Shown here piece after piece: positions 32,917 through 41,754 of a stretch of 64,000 nt of DNA. The notes beneath the pieces were generated by a model that saw only the letters and a list, made by a program, of their open reading frames with translations, had not been told where the DNA came from and ran no database searches. Source of the DNA: Allomuricauda sp. GTDB lineage: Bacteria; Bacteroidota; Bacteroidia; Flavobacteriales; Flavobacteriaceae. The stretch's first letter is position 1; each line of letters begins with the position of its first letter. Location of the stretch: contig RHLF01000002.1 of NCBI GenBank assembly GCA_003712125.1, forward strand, positions 310,001-374,000, given 5' to 3'. The translations under genes and the position numbers were made by a program.

Positions 32917-34158
32917 TTATTTTACCCCTACTTGTTCTTTCTTATTGGCAAACAATCCTTTTGGATCTACCTGATTTTTAAGAATATCATCAAAGGTTTC
33001 CCTTTGTCGGATAAGATGTGCCTGCCCATTGTGCCACAACACCTCTGCCGGACGATAGCGTGAATTGTAATTGCTGGCCATGGTAAAACAATATGCCCCT
33101 GCATTTCTAAAACAAAGCACATCGCCTTCAGAGATTTCATTGATTCTTCGATTGCTTCCAAAGGTGTCGGTTTCACAAATGTATCCGACCACGGAATAAT
33201 AGCGTTCCTTGCCTTTCGGATTTGATAGATTGGTTATCTCATGGGCTGCACCATATAACATGGGGCGAATCAAATGGTTGAAACCGGAGTCAATACCGGC
33301 AAAAACGGTTGAGGTGGTTTGTTTGACGACGTTCACCTTGGCCAAAAAATAGCCCGCCTGACTCACCAAAAATTTTCCAGGCTCAAAAGCCAGGGTGAGG
33401 TCTCTACCATATTCTTTGCAAAAATCATTGAAACGAGCGGTGAGCTTTTTTCCGAATTCTTCAATGTTGGTTTCAATATCCCCATTTTTATAAGGGACTT
33501 TGAATCCGCTTCCAAAGTCAATAAATTCCAATTCTTTGAAATTTTTTGCAGTTTCAAAAAGAATTTCAGAAGCATATAGGAATACATCTATATCCAAGAT
33601 ATCGCTTCCTGTGTGCATATGGATGCCATTGATATTCATATTTGTGAGCGCTACAATGCGCAACAAATGAGGGATTTGGTGTATGCTAATGCCGAATTTT
33701 GAATCAATATGCCCTACGGATATGTTGGTGTTTCCTCCAGCCATGACATGCGGATTGATGCGGATGCAAACTGGAATATCCGGATGTTTACTGCCGAATT
33801 GCTCTAGAATGGATAGGTTGTCAATATTAATTTGAACCCCAAGTGCAGCGGCCTCTTCAATCTCCTCCAGGGAAACCCCATTAGGGGTGTAAATAATGGA
33901 CTCAGGTTGAAACCCAGCCATTAAGCCCAATTTCACCTCTTGGATTGAAACGGTATCGAGCCCACTGCCCAGGCTATGCATTAGCCTTAGGATGGATAAA
34001 TTCGATAACGCCTTTGCCGCATAATTCAATCTCAAGTTGGACACCCCTCCAAAAGCTTTTGTCAAGCGCTTGTATTGTGATTGAATGGTGTTCGAATCGT
34101 ATACGTAAACTGGGGCACCATGTTCCCCTGCAATGTTTAATAAATCAGATGCTTTCAT
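32917..34158 (-). CDS. lysA: Diaminopimelate decarboxylase
   Basis: A PLP enzyme that converts meso-diaminopimelate to lysine. The product is 413 residues, normal length. The PLP lysine is in LNYAAKALSNL, substrate-side residues in IRINPHVMAGG and HMHTGSDILD, the PLP phosphate loop in FGSGFKVPYK, the EPGKFLV segment, and the second-subunit Cys-Glu motif GYICETDTFGSNR. The promoter upstream has TATTTTTG on the minus strand (34202-34209) and a palindrome over the -33 region. It heads a unit with DUF3995 and the thioredoxin-fold protein. Confidence 0.94.
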   Translation of the reverse strand: MKASDLLNIAGEHGAPVYVYDSNTIQSQYKRLTKAFGGVSNLRLNYAAKALSNLSILRLMHSLGSGLDTVSIQEVKLGLMAGFQPESIIYTPNGVSLEEIEEAAALGVQINIDNLSILEQFGSKHPDIPVCIRINPHVMAGGNTNISVGHIDSKFGISIHQIPHLLRIVALTNMNINGIHMHTGSDILDIDVFLYASEILFETAKNFKELEFIDFGSGFKVPYKNGDIETNIEEFGKKLTARFNDFCKEYGRDLTLAFEPGKFLVSQAGYFLAKVNVVKQTTSTVFAGIDSGFNHLIRPMLYGAAHEITNLSNPKGKERYYSVVGYICETDTFGSNRRINEISEGDVLCFRNAGAYCFTMASNYNSRYRPAEVLWHNGQAHLIRQRETFDDILKNQVDPKGLFANKKEQVGVK

Positions 34159-34201
34159 GCCTTGGCAATTTATACAAAACTAGTGGTTAGCGTTTCCGCA
34201 A

Positions 34202-34234
34202 CAAAAATAAAACCATAGAACCATAAAATACAAC
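34202..34234 (-). promoter_or_regulatory. lysA promoter
   Basis: On the minus strand, TATTTTTG (34209-34202) matches TAnnTTTG. A TTG lies 21 bases upstream, inside the palindrome at 34226-34248. The spacer fits Bacteroidetes promoters. Confidence 0.55.
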
Positions 34235-34248
34235 AAAATGTTGTATTT
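34226..34248. promoter_or_regulatory. Palindromic operator candidate in the lysA / LON-domain intergenic region
   Basis: AAATACAACA-AAA-TGTTGTATTT is a perfect 10-base inverted repeat. It covers the -33 region of the lysA promoter and could control either divergent gene. It differs in sequence from the Fur-like dyads. Confidence 0.45.
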
Positions 34249-34309
34249 GTAACAAAAATAAAAGTTGCGGGTTGCCCATGAGCTGTGTATTTTTAATGAA
34301 AATCTGAGT

Positions 34310-34951
34310 ATGAAATTGCCCCTTTTTCCCTTGCAATCTGTTTTCTTCCCCGGCGAAACTGTTCCGCTCCACATTTTTGAGGAACGTTACAAGCAATTGG
34401 TTGATGATTGCAGGTCGGAGGCAATTACCTTCGGCATTCCGGTTTACATCAATGACGCCATAGCCTATGGCACCGAAGTGCAATTGGTCGAGGTGGTCAA
34501 TACCTATGAAGGCGGGGAAATGGACATTATATGTGTGGCCCGCCAAGTCTTTAAGGTGCTCACCTTTGACAATCAGATGGATGGAAAACTCTATGCGGGC
34601 GGTATTGTGGAGTTTATGGAATCGGACAATGATGCCGGTGATGATTTGAGAAGTGAGGTTTTGGATAAGATTAAAAAATTATACGATTTAATGCAGGTCC
34701 AATTTCCGCCAACACCCATCGATAAATTCAACAGTTATGCCTTTGCCCACAAAATGGGATTGACTTTTGAGCAGGAATATGAACTCTTGCAACAGACCAA
34801 CGAAACCCACAGGTTACAATTCATCAAATCCCATTTAGATACGACCATTGCGGTATTGGAGCAAATTGACCGTACGAAGGCGGTTATTGAAATGAATGGC
34901 CATTTCAGAAATTTTGACCCGCTTGACTTTAAAGATTTTGATGCAAATTGA
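34310..34951 (+). CDS. LON peptidase substrate-binding domain protein
   Basis: The product is 213 residues from ATG 34310 (MKLPLFPLQSVFFPGETVPL); an upstream in-frame ATG at 34265 would add a non-conserved tail. It is the N-terminal Lon domain alone (LPLFPLQ, HIFEERYKQLVDDC), without AAA or protease parts. Such stand-alone proteins are thought to bind unfolded or specific proteins in the cytosol; no enzyme activity is expected. It is divergent from lysA and upstream of sucC. Confidence 0.85.
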   Translation: MKLPLFPLQSVFFPGETVPLHIFEERYKQLVDDCRSEAITFGIPVYINDAIAYGTEVQLVEVVNTYEGGEMDIICVARQVFKVLTFDNQMDGKLYAGGIVEFMESDNDAGDDLRSEVLDKIKKLYDLMQVQFPPTPIDKFNSYAFAHKMGLTFEQEYELLQQTNETHRLQFIKSHLDTTIAVLEQIDRTKAVIEMNGHFRNFDPLDFKDFDAN

Positions 34952-34987
34952 TATTGAAATGGGTTAGGGTAATTACCTCATGTTTCC

Positions 34988-34995
34988 TATTTTTG
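34988..34995 (+). promoter_or_regulatory. Putative -7 box for sucC
   Basis: TATTTTTG matches TAnnTTTG and lies 25 bases before the sucC ATG. No clear -33 TTG is seen at the expected distance. Confidence 0.45.
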
Positions 34996-35020
34996 TCACC
35001 AATTTTAACATCACCAGTAC

Positions 35021-36214
35021 ATGAATCTTCACGAATATCAGGGTAAGGAAATTTTGGCCAGTTTTGGCGTGCGCATCCAACGCGGAATTGTAGCGCACAA
35101 TGCCAAAGAGGCCGTTGAAGCGGCCAAACAATTGACACAGGAGACCGGAACAGGTTGGCATGTTATCAAAGCACAGGTTCATGCTGGAGGCCGCGGTAAG
35201 GGTGGCGGGGTCAAATTGGCCAAGAACCTGAAGGAAGTGGAGGAACTTGCTGGCGCCATTATTGGAATGAACTTGGTTACTCCGCAAACATCAGCAGAAG
35301 GTAAAAAAGTGCATCAGGTGCTCATTGCAGAGGATGTGTATTACCCAGGAGATAGTGAAACCAGTGAATTCTATATGTCGGTTTTATTGAATAGGGCTAC
35401 TGGACGAAACATGATTATGTATTCTACCGAAGGCGGTATGGATATAGAGGAAGTTGCTGAAAAAACCCCGCATTTGATTTTTACAGAGGAAATAGAACCT
35501 GCTACAGGTTTATTGCCTTTTCAAGCGCGAAAAATTGCTTTCGATCTTGGGCTATCAGGTACGGCCTTCAAGGAGATGGTGAAATTTGTGACAGCACTGT
35601 ATAGAGCTTACGAGCAAAGTGATTCCAGTCTTTTTGAGATTAATCCGGTTTTAAAGACTTCAGACGATAAAATTATGGCGGTAGACGCAAAGGTATCCAT
35701 CGATGACAATGCCTTGTATCGCAGAAAATCCTATGCTGAAATGCGGGATCTACGGGAGGAAAATCCAATTGAGGTCGAAGCAAGGGCAGTTGGTTTGAAT
35801 TACGTGGATTTGGATGGCAATGTAGGCTGTATGGTCAACGGTGCCGGATTGGCCATGGCGACCATGGATTTGATCAAAATGGCAGGCGGAGAACCGGCAA
35901 ACTTTCTTGATGTTGGGGGCACTGCCAATGCCAAAAGAGTAGAGGAGGCCTTTCGCATTATCTTGAAGGATCCGAATGTGAAAGCCATCCTCATCAATAT
36001 TTTTGGAGGAATTGTGCGTTGTGATCGTGTGGCACAAGGTGTTGTTGATGCCTATAAGAATATGGGTGATGCCATCAAGGTGCCGATCATTGTTAGATTG
36101 CAAGGCACCAATGCCGAACTGGCCAAAGAAATTATCGATAATTCAGGTTTGGCCGTCCATTCGGCAGTGCAGTTCCAAGAAGCTGCCGATAAGGTCAAGG
36201 AAGTTTTGGTTTGA
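35021..36214 (+). CDS. sucC: Succinate-CoA ligase (ADP-forming) beta subunit
   Basis: This TCA-cycle enzyme joins succinate and CoA with NTP turnover; the alpha subunit sucD is not in the window. The product is 397 residues. It begins MNLHEYQGKEILASFGV, has the ATP-grasp domain (KAQVHAGGRGKGGGVKLAKN, EINPV), and the CoA-ligase domain with GNVGCMVNGAGLAMATMD and LINIFGGIVRCD. Length and motifs are standard. A strong terminator follows, so it is transcribed alone or with the LON-domain gene. Confidence 0.96.
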   Translation: MNLHEYQGKEILASFGVRIQRGIVAHNAKEAVEAAKQLTQETGTGWHVIKAQVHAGGRGKGGGVKLAKNLKEVEELAGAIIGMNLVTPQTSAEGKKVHQVLIAEDVYYPGDSETSEFYMSVLLNRATGRNMIMYSTEGGMDIEEVAEKTPHLIFTEEIEPATGLLPFQARKIAFDLGLSGTAFKEMVKFVTALYRAYEQSDSSLFEINPVLKTSDDKIMAVDAKVSIDDNALYRRKSYAEMRDLREENPIEVEARAVGLNYVDLDGNVGCMVNGAGLAMATMDLIKMAGGEPANFLDVGGTANAKRVEEAFRIILKDPNVKAILINIFGGIVRCDRVAQGVVDAYKNMGDAIKVPIIVRLQGTNAELAKEIIDNSGLAVHSAVQFQEAADKVKEVLV

Positions 36215-36238
36215 CCTCCTAAGATTTTAAGATATTGA

Positions 36239-36267
36239 AAAAGGCACCATTCGGTGCCTTTTTTTTG
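36239..36267 (+). terminator. Intrinsic terminator after sucC
   Basis: AAGGCACC-ATTC-GGTGCCTT followed by eight T residues. Confidence 0.92.
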
Positions 36268-36395
36268 GTGGTATCAACAGCGAACCCGATGCCAATAATC
36301 TGGGGTTGGTTGCTATCCATACTACCCTGACGAAAGCTGTGGGAAGACCTTATTTTATTGCCGACGCGGAAGGACACCCATTAAAGTTCTGTTAA
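36267..36395 (+). pseudogene. Orphan C-terminal coding fragment (about 42 codons)
   Basis: Right behind the sucC terminator an open frame without a start codon encodes protein-like text (for example NNLGLVAIHTTLTKAVGR, then YFIADAEGHPLKFC) and ends with TAA at 36393. Composition looks like coding DNA. It may be the tail of a gene lost by deletion. The family is not recognised. Confidence 0.35.
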
Positions 36396-36483
36396 AAAAA
36401 TGGTGTTCATGTAACATTCTGAATTTTCGGCCGTCTTCTATATATATTCATCAAATTTATCAATCTCAAAAAACGAAATCATC

Positions 36484-36819
36484 ATGAGAAAAATCAGTTT
36501 AGTTTTATTCGCAGCATTGCTATTTGTTTCTGGAAATGTTTTAGCAAACAATCCTAATCCAGAAGCGCCAACAAAAGCACTTTCTACACAGATTCAAAAA
36601 ATGTTGAACCGTAACTCTTTCGGTGAGGCTTATGAAGGTGCACATGCCCAAGTACGATTTACCTTTAATAAGGAAGGTGAAATCGTGGTATTGTCCGTCG
36701 ATACTGAAAACTCCAACCTGGAAGGGTTTGTGAAAGGCAAGCTGAACTACAAAAAAGTACAAGCAGAAAATATTACCGAGGGTAAAATGTACACGGTTTC
36801 TGTGCGGATTGCCGCATAA
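36484..36819 (+). CDS. Small secreted protein with TonB-C-like region
   Basis: The product is 111 residues with a signal peptide (MRKISLVLFAALLFVSGNVLA). The mature domain has AHAQVRFTFNKEGEIVVLSV followed by LEGFVKGKLNYKKVQ. This recalls the C-terminal domain of TonB/TolA energy transducers (VxFxVNxxGxIxxVxV) but without a membrane anchor or Pro-rich linker. Related small secreted proteins are common in flavobacteria; function is unknown. A terminator follows. Confidence 0.7.
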   Translation: MRKISLVLFAALLFVSGNVLANNPNPEAPTKALSTQIQKMLNRNSFGEAYEGAHAQVRFTFNKEGEIVVLSVDTENSNLEGFVKGKLNYKKVQAENITEGKMYTVSVRIAA

Positions 36820-36850
36820 AAGACAGTGATTATTTGAATTAGTTAGCTGA

Positions 36851-36878
36851 ATCCCGGGGGAACCCGGGATTTTTTTTA
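36851..36878 (+). terminator. Intrinsic terminator after the small secreted protein gene
   Basis: ATCCCGGG-GGAA-CCCGGGAT followed by seven or more T residues. Confidence 0.9.
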
Positions 36879-36929
36879 TACTAAAATGTCATTTTTTGAG
36901 TTGTAATAAGACCAAATCAACCATTAGCC

Positions 36930-37331
36930 ATGAGCACCCACGAAGAAAAATTGAGCATGCTGTCACAAATGATTTCCTTTGCTCAAGAAGATAATGTACT
37001 CAAACTTTCCGAATATTATTTCTTATTAAGCGTAGCTTCGAGTTTGGGGGTTGAAAAAGATGCTTTTGATAGGCTTTTACAAGATCGTCCCGAAAATAAG
37101 ATTCCGCAAACCCAAGCTGAACGCATCGTTCAATTTCATCGCTTAGTGCTCTTGATGAACATCGACGGTGAACAGCATCCCTCTGAAATTGGAAAACTGC
37201 ACAATATGGGCCTATGGATGGGATTGCCACCCTCCGCCATTGGGCAGGTATTAGAGGTTATGCACCAGTATCCAAATAAGGTGGTTCCGCCTGATGTGCT
37301 CTTGAAAATCTTCACTGCACACTACAATTAA
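36930..37331 (+). CDS. TerB-like small helical protein
   Basis: This 133-residue cytoplasmic protein is all helical. Its layout (EKLSMLSQMISFAQEDNVL, then LSEYYFLLSVASSLGV and FHRLVLLMNIDGEQHPSEI) resembles the TerB/DjlA N-domain fold, in which paired acidic helices can bind metal. Homologues near uvrB in flavobacteria are often mislabelled as excinuclease subunit B; there is no UvrB motif. The role is unknown. Confidence 0.6.
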   Translation: MSTHEEKLSMLSQMISFAQEDNVLKLSEYYFLLSVASSLGVEKDAFDRLLQDRPENKIPQTQAERIVQFHRLVLLMNIDGEQHPSEIGKLHNMGLWMGLPPSAIGQVLEVMHQYPNKVVPPDVLLKIFTAHYN

Positions 37332-37381
37332 TGACAAAACGTCACTAAAACACTTCATTGAACTGACATAACGGCATTAAA

Positions 37382-37407
37382 ATAGTCTTGGTACACCCTT
37401 TGACTAT
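37382..37407. promoter_or_regulatory. Inverted repeat upstream of hsp20
   Basis: ATAGTC-N14-GACTAT lies 40 bases before the hsp20 start. It is not a CIRCE element. It may be a heat-shock operator or chance. Confidence 0.25.
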
Positions 37408-37446
37408 ACAATTGTGATTAGAGTTTATAATATAAAATGAATCACC

Positions 37447-37872
37447 ATGAGTATAGTAAAAAGAAACAATCTGTTATTTCCATCACTGATGAATGAGTTT
37501 TTCAAACCGGATTGGTTTGGAGGAATGGAGACGTTGAATACTACGGTACCTGCCGTAAATATCAAAGAAAACGAAAAGGATTTTGAATTGGAATTGGCTA
37601 TTCCTGGTTTTAAAAAGGATGATTTCAATATTGAAGTAGACGAAAACATACTTACAATATCATCTGAGGTTACATCTGAAAACCATACAAATGAAAACAA
37701 GTATACCAGACGCGAGTTTTCATACAACGCCTTTAAAAGAGCATTTACCTTACCTGAGACTATAGACGATGGTAAAATCAATGCCAATTACGAGGCTGGT
37801 GTTTTGCGATTGACCTTACCCAAAAGGGAAGAGGCATTGCCCAAACCCAAGCGCATGATAGCGATTTCATAA
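37447..37872 (+). CDS. Small heat-shock protein (Hsp20/alpha-crystallin)
   Basis: The product is 141 residues. The alpha-crystallin domain spans about 33-130, with VPAVNIKENEKDFELELAIP, FNIEVDENILTISSE and the C-terminal strand YEAGVLRLTLPKRE. The tail has a PKPKRMIAIS segment with an I-x-I-like motif used for oligomer assembly. It is an ATP-independent holdase in the cytosol. It is transcribed alone and ends at a terminator shared with uvrB. Confidence 0.94.
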   Translation: MSIVKRNNLLFPSLMNEFFKPDWFGGMETLNTTVPAVNIKENEKDFELELAIPGFKKDDFNIEVDENILTISSEVTSENHTNENKYTRREFSYNAFKRAFTLPETIDDGKINANYEAGVLRLTLPKREEALPKPKRMIAIS

Positions 37873-37930
37873 CGAATTATGGCACCGACCAGGTGTTCAT
37901 GATGGTTGGTTTGTTTAGTTGGTTAGTTTG

Positions 37931-37960
37931 GAAAAGCCCTGCATAATTGCAGGGCTTTTC
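37931..37960. terminator. Bidirectional terminator between hsp20 and uvrB
   Basis: GAAAAGCCCTGC-ATAATT-GCAGGGCTTTTC is a perfect 12-bp stem with A/T tracts on both sides, between convergent genes. Confidence 0.93.
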
Positions 37961-37962
37961 TT

Positions 37963-39951
37963 TTAGTCTTGCTCCTGTAACATCTTGATTTCGTCACGTA
38001 GTTTTGCCGCTTCCATAAAATTGAGTTCCTTGGCGGCTTTCTCCATGGCCTTACGCTTTTCACGAATCAGTTTGTCCTTTTGGTCGGGTGTCAGGTATTC
38101 CAAATCCGGTTCTGCGGCCCGTAGTTCTTCTTTTTGAAAATGATAGGTGGAAACCGAATTCTTGGCCAAAGCATTATCCAAGCTTTTGTTGAGAGCCCTT
38201 GGAACTATATTGTTTTCAAGATTATAGGTGCCTTGTTTTTCACGACGATAATTGGTCTCATCAATGGTCTTTTGCATACTATCTGTAACGGTATCGGCAT
38301 ACATGATGGCCTTTCCATTGAGGTTTCTTGCCGCACGGCCCACGGTTTGAATCAATGACCGGTTGCTACGTAAAAAGCCTTCCTTGTCGGCATCAAGAAT
38401 GGCAACTAAGGACACCTCCGGTAAGTCAAGACCTTCTCGTAGCAAGTTCACCCCAATAAGTACATCGAAGAGTCCTTTTCTGAGATCCTGCATGATCTCA
38501 ACACGTTCAAGGGTGTCCACGTCACTATGAATGTAGCGACACCGAATATCGATTCGAGCCAAGTATTTTGCCAATTCCTCCGCCATTCTTTTGGTAAGGG
38601 TGGTGACCAAGGTTCGTTCGTCCAATTCAACCCTCTTTTGAATTTCTTCGACCAAATCATCTATTTGGTTCATGCTCGGCCTTACCTCAATTTCAGGGTC
38701 CAAAAGGCCGGTGGGGCGAATTACCTGCTCTACATAAATTCCCTCACTTAACTGAAGTTCATATTCTGCTGGGGTCGCACTAACATATATGACCTGGTTC
38801 TGTAGGGCTTCAAACTCTTCAAATTTCAACGGACGATTGTCCATAGCGGCGGGTAATCGAAATCCATAGTCCACCAAATTTTCTTTCCTTGATCGATCTC
38901 CACCATACATGGCATGAACCTGCGGTATGGTAACATGGCTTTCATCAATAACCATCAAATAATCTTCGGGAAAATAATCGAGCAAACAGAAAGGACGGGT
39001 ACCGGGTTCCCGACCGTCCAAATAGCGGGAATAATTCTCAATTCCTGAGCAATAGCCAAGTTCCCGTATCATTTCCAAATCAAAATTGGTGCGTTCCTCT
39101 AGGCGTTTGGCTTCCAAGGGTCTGCCAATTTCCTTAAAGTAATCCACCTGCTTTACCAGGTCGTCCTGAATTTGGTGAATGGCATTTTGCAAAATATCTG
39201 GTGAGGTGACAAACATATTGGCCGGGTAAATATTGAGATTGTCATAAATTTCAATCACCTTATTATTAAAAGGATCAAGGGCTTCGATTTCTTCAATCTC
39301 GTCGCCAAAAAAATGGATGCGAAAGGCGTGATCGGCATATCCTGGAAAAACATCAACAACATCGCCTTTCACCCGAAAGTTGCCATTTCGGAAATCTGCC
39401 GTAGTCCTAGAGTAAAGGCTTTGAACCAATTGTTTTAGAAATTTGGTTCGCGAAATGACCTGATCTCGATGAATTGAAATGACATTTTTTTGAAACTCGA
39501 CCGGGTTTCCAATACCATACAGGCAAGAGACGGAAGCCACTACCAATACATCCCGACGACCCGAAAGCAAAGAGGAGGTTGCACTAAGGCGCAATTTTTC
39601 AATGTCCCCGTTAATCGACAGGTCTTTTTCAATATAGGTCCCGCTTGTTGGGATGTAGGCTTCGGGCTGGTAATAATCATAGTATGAGACAAAGTATTCT
39701 ATTGCGTTCTCTGGAAAAAACTGTTTGAATTCAGAATACAATTGGGCAGCCAAGGTTTTGTTGTGCGCAAGGACCAAAGTGGGCCGTTGGACATTCTCAA
39801 TCACATTGGCCACGGTAAATGTTTTTCCTGAACCCGTTACCCCAAGTAAGGTTTGATGGGGGTCACCGGAGGCAATACCCTCGGCCAACTGTTTTATGGC
39901 CTGAGGTTGGTCACCGGTAGGTTTAAAATCTGCAACAACCTTAAATTTCAT
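37963..39951 (-). CDS. uvrB: UvrABC excinuclease subunit B
   Basis: The damage-verifying helicase-like subunit of nucleotide excision repair. The product is 662 residues. Walker A is in LLGVTGSGKTFTVANV, the beta-hairpin in YYDYYQPEAYIPTSGTYIEK, Walker B in MVIDESHVTIPQ, and the helicase motif VI region in QTVGRAARN. The C-terminal UvrC-binding UVR domain is KELNFMEAAKLRDEIKML. All standard parts are present. It is transcribed singly. Confidence 0.97.
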   Translation of the reverse strand: MKFKVVADFKPTGDQPQAIKQLAEGIASGDPHQTLLGVTGSGKTFTVANVIENVQRPTLVLAHNKTLAAQLYSEFKQFFPENAIEYFVSYYDYYQPEAYIPTSGTYIEKDLSINGDIEKLRLSATSSLLSGRRDVLVVASVSCLYGIGNPVEFQKNVISIHRDQVISRTKFLKQLVQSLYSRTTADFRNGNFRVKGDVVDVFPGYADHAFRIHFFGDEIEEIEALDPFNNKVIEIYDNLNIYPANMFVTSPDILQNAIHQIQDDLVKQVDYFKEIGRPLEAKRLEERTNFDLEMIRELGYCSGIENYSRYLDGREPGTRPFCLLDYFPEDYLMVIDESHVTIPQVHAMYGGDRSRKENLVDYGFRLPAAMDNRPLKFEEFEALQNQVIYVSATPAEYELQLSEGIYVEQVIRPTGLLDPEIEVRPSMNQIDDLVEEIQKRVELDERTLVTTLTKRMAEELAKYLARIDIRCRYIHSDVDTLERVEIMQDLRKGLFDVLIGVNLLREGLDLPEVSLVAILDADKEGFLRSNRSLIQTVGRAARNLNGKAIMYADTVTDSMQKTIDETNYRREKQGTYNLENNIVPRALNKSLDNALAKNSVSTYHFQKEELRAAEPDLEYLTPDQKDKLIREKRKAMEKAAKELNFMEAAKLRDEIKMLQEQD

Positions 39952-39994
39952 GAATTAAAAATACAAAGGGTAGGGGAATCGAAGGGGACGAATT

Positions 39995-41725
39995 TCACCT
40001 TTTTAAAGAGAAATGACCCCTAAATTCCTTGTTCTCATCGTCAATGGCCAAGAACCAGTAATCCGATGAAGGAAGATTTCGCCCATTGAGGGTGCCATCC
40101 CAACCTATTGAGCTTTGGTCTATCTGCCTGATGAACATGCCATAACGGTCAAAGATTTGGATGCTGGTCAAAACTATGTTTTGACCTTCGGGCTGTATGA
40201 ACTGCCAGAAGTCGTTGATTCCGTCACCGTTGGGTGAAAAGAATTTCGGAAATCCTTCAACGGTTAAATCTTGCTCAAATACCTCTTCTGCAATACCGCA
40301 GCCATTTTTATCCCGCACATAGACCACATGGTTGCCAGGCTGTACGTTGTTGAATACATTACTGTTTTGATAAGGGCCATTACTATCATCAAGGGCATAT
40401 TCATAGTCGCCATTTCCTGAGGCAACGACCTCAATTCTGAGGCCCAAGGCCGTATCTGATATCCTTAAGTTGTCTATGGTAGCAATTTCCGATGAAACAA
40501 CTTCAAAATCCACCAAGGTGGCACATTCGATGACATCACCGGGCTGCGATACCAAATCATAGACCTCCAATTGGTAATCGCCCACCTCTGAAACAGTTAA
40601 TTGTCGGTCTTCGGAGGCCAATGAAGCATTGCCGAATTGGTCAACCCGAAACCACCGATAGCCATCGGCGATCACCGGGGCAGTCAATACCAAAGGGTCG
40701 TCATTTTCACAAAAGGAAAAGAGCGGTGGAAAATCAAACTCCGGATTTAAGCTAACAAACTCCCCAGTATCCAGATCCAAAAAGGGTCCGCATCCCAGCA
40801 AGGTGGAAAAGGATTCTTGGGAACAACCAATGGCATCTCCAGAGGTATTGAAGGGCGTAATTGTTATGAAAAATGTGAGGTTGGGATCAAAATCGATGAC
40901 GAAGGTCGAATTGGTCGTAAATACCGCCTCGTTTAGTACATCAGCGTTATCAGGGGTAGTTCCGATCGTGACCCGGTAACCCGTTGCTCCTGGCACTGCA
41001 ACCCATTCAATTAAGGGAGTCAAGGGCACATTGACTGCGCCGTTCAGTGGGCTGGTAAGTGTGGTGCATCCGGGCAAGGGCGCCACCTCTCCCGTGGTAA
41101 AATCAAATTCTTCGCAGCTTACCGCATTACCATTTTCATTGTAGGGTACAATGGTTACGTAAATGGTCGTATTCGCTGGTAATTCCAAGGGTGGGTTATA
41201 AGACAGCGTGTTGCCCACATCCAAATTATTTTCAATATCCCCCAGGCCTGGTGCTGTTCCAAGAGAAATGCGATATCCCGTTGCGGTTGGGGCATAATTC
41301 CATATGATATTGGTAAAAACACTGACATTTACCGAACCGTCATCTGGGGTTCTCAATTGCGTACAGGCAGGTACGGTGGTCACATCTTCGGTGGTAAAGC
41401 TCTGGCTATCACAAACAATATCCATCCCTCCCTCAAATAGGAAATCAAGGACTATTGTTACATAAATCTGTGTATTGTCGGGCAATCCCAAAGGCGGGGT
41501 GTAGGAGGTGGCACTTCCCACCGAGGCTTGGCCCAAATCACTACTACCGGGTATGGTACCCAACAGTATGCGATATCCTGGAATGCCATCAACTGCTTCC
41601 CATGTAATGGTCGTATTCACAGGAACGTTTGTTGCACCATTTACTGGGCTCAACAAATCAGGACATTCTTGGGCAGCGGCGACCAAAGTCACGAAGAGGC
41701 AAAATGTAAGTAGCAATTTTTTCAT
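39995..41725 (-). CDS. Type IX-secreted surface protein with three FN3-like repeats
   Basis: The product is 576 residues with a signal peptide (about 1-18). Three FN3-like repeats of about 95 residues follow (about 20-310), each starting like CPDLLSPVNGATNVPVNTTI, with GIPGYRILLGTIPG in the middle and YVTIV near the end. A Cys-containing Ig-like segment (RWFRVDQFGNAS) and a short SprB-like repeat (GDYEYALDDSNGPYQNS) come next. The type B type IX sorting domain lies at about 490-576 (KFFSPNGDGINDFW, IFDRYG, GWDGTLNGRNLPSSDYWF). The protein should be exported to the surface or medium. Its ligand is unknown. Confidence 0.88.
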   Translation of the reverse strand: MKKLLLTFCLFVTLVAAAQECPDLLSPVNGATNVPVNTTITWEAVDGIPGYRILLGTIPGSSDLGQASVGSATSYTPPLGLPDNTQIYVTIVLDFLFEGGMDIVCDSQSFTTEDVTTVPACTQLRTPDDGSVNVSVFTNIIWNYAPTATGYRISLGTAPGLGDIENNLDVGNTLSYNPPLELPANTTIYVTIVPYNENGNAVSCEEFDFTTGEVAPLPGCTTLTSPLNGAVNVPLTPLIEWVAVPGATGYRVTIGTTPDNADVLNEAVFTTNSTFVIDFDPNLTFFITITPFNTSGDAIGCSQESFSTLLGCGPFLDLDTGEFVSLNPEFDFPPLFSFCENDDPLVLTAPVIADGYRWFRVDQFGNASLASEDRQLTVSEVGDYQLEVYDLVSQPGDVIECATLVDFEVVSSEIATIDNLRISDTALGLRIEVVASGNGDYEYALDDSNGPYQNSNVFNNVQPGNHVVYVRDKNGCGIAEEVFEQDLTVEGFPKFFSPNGDGINDFWQFIQPEGQNIVLTSIQIFDRYGMFIRQIDQSSIGWDGTLNGRNLPSSDYWFLAIDDENKEFRGHFSLKR

Positions 41726-41754
41726 CGTCCGGCATCCTCAAACACCGTAAGATA

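Noticed and set aside
34265-34309. Longer N-terminus for the LON-domain protein
   Set aside because: The family begins at MKLPLFPLQ; the extra 15 residues are not typical.
36930-37331. Annotation of the TerB-like protein as excinuclease subunit B
   Set aside because: It has no helicase or UVR motif; the real uvrB is at 37963-39951.
37389-37405. Sigma-54 promoter upstream of hsp20
   Set aside because: The GC of the -12 element is missing (GA instead), so it does not meet the consensus.
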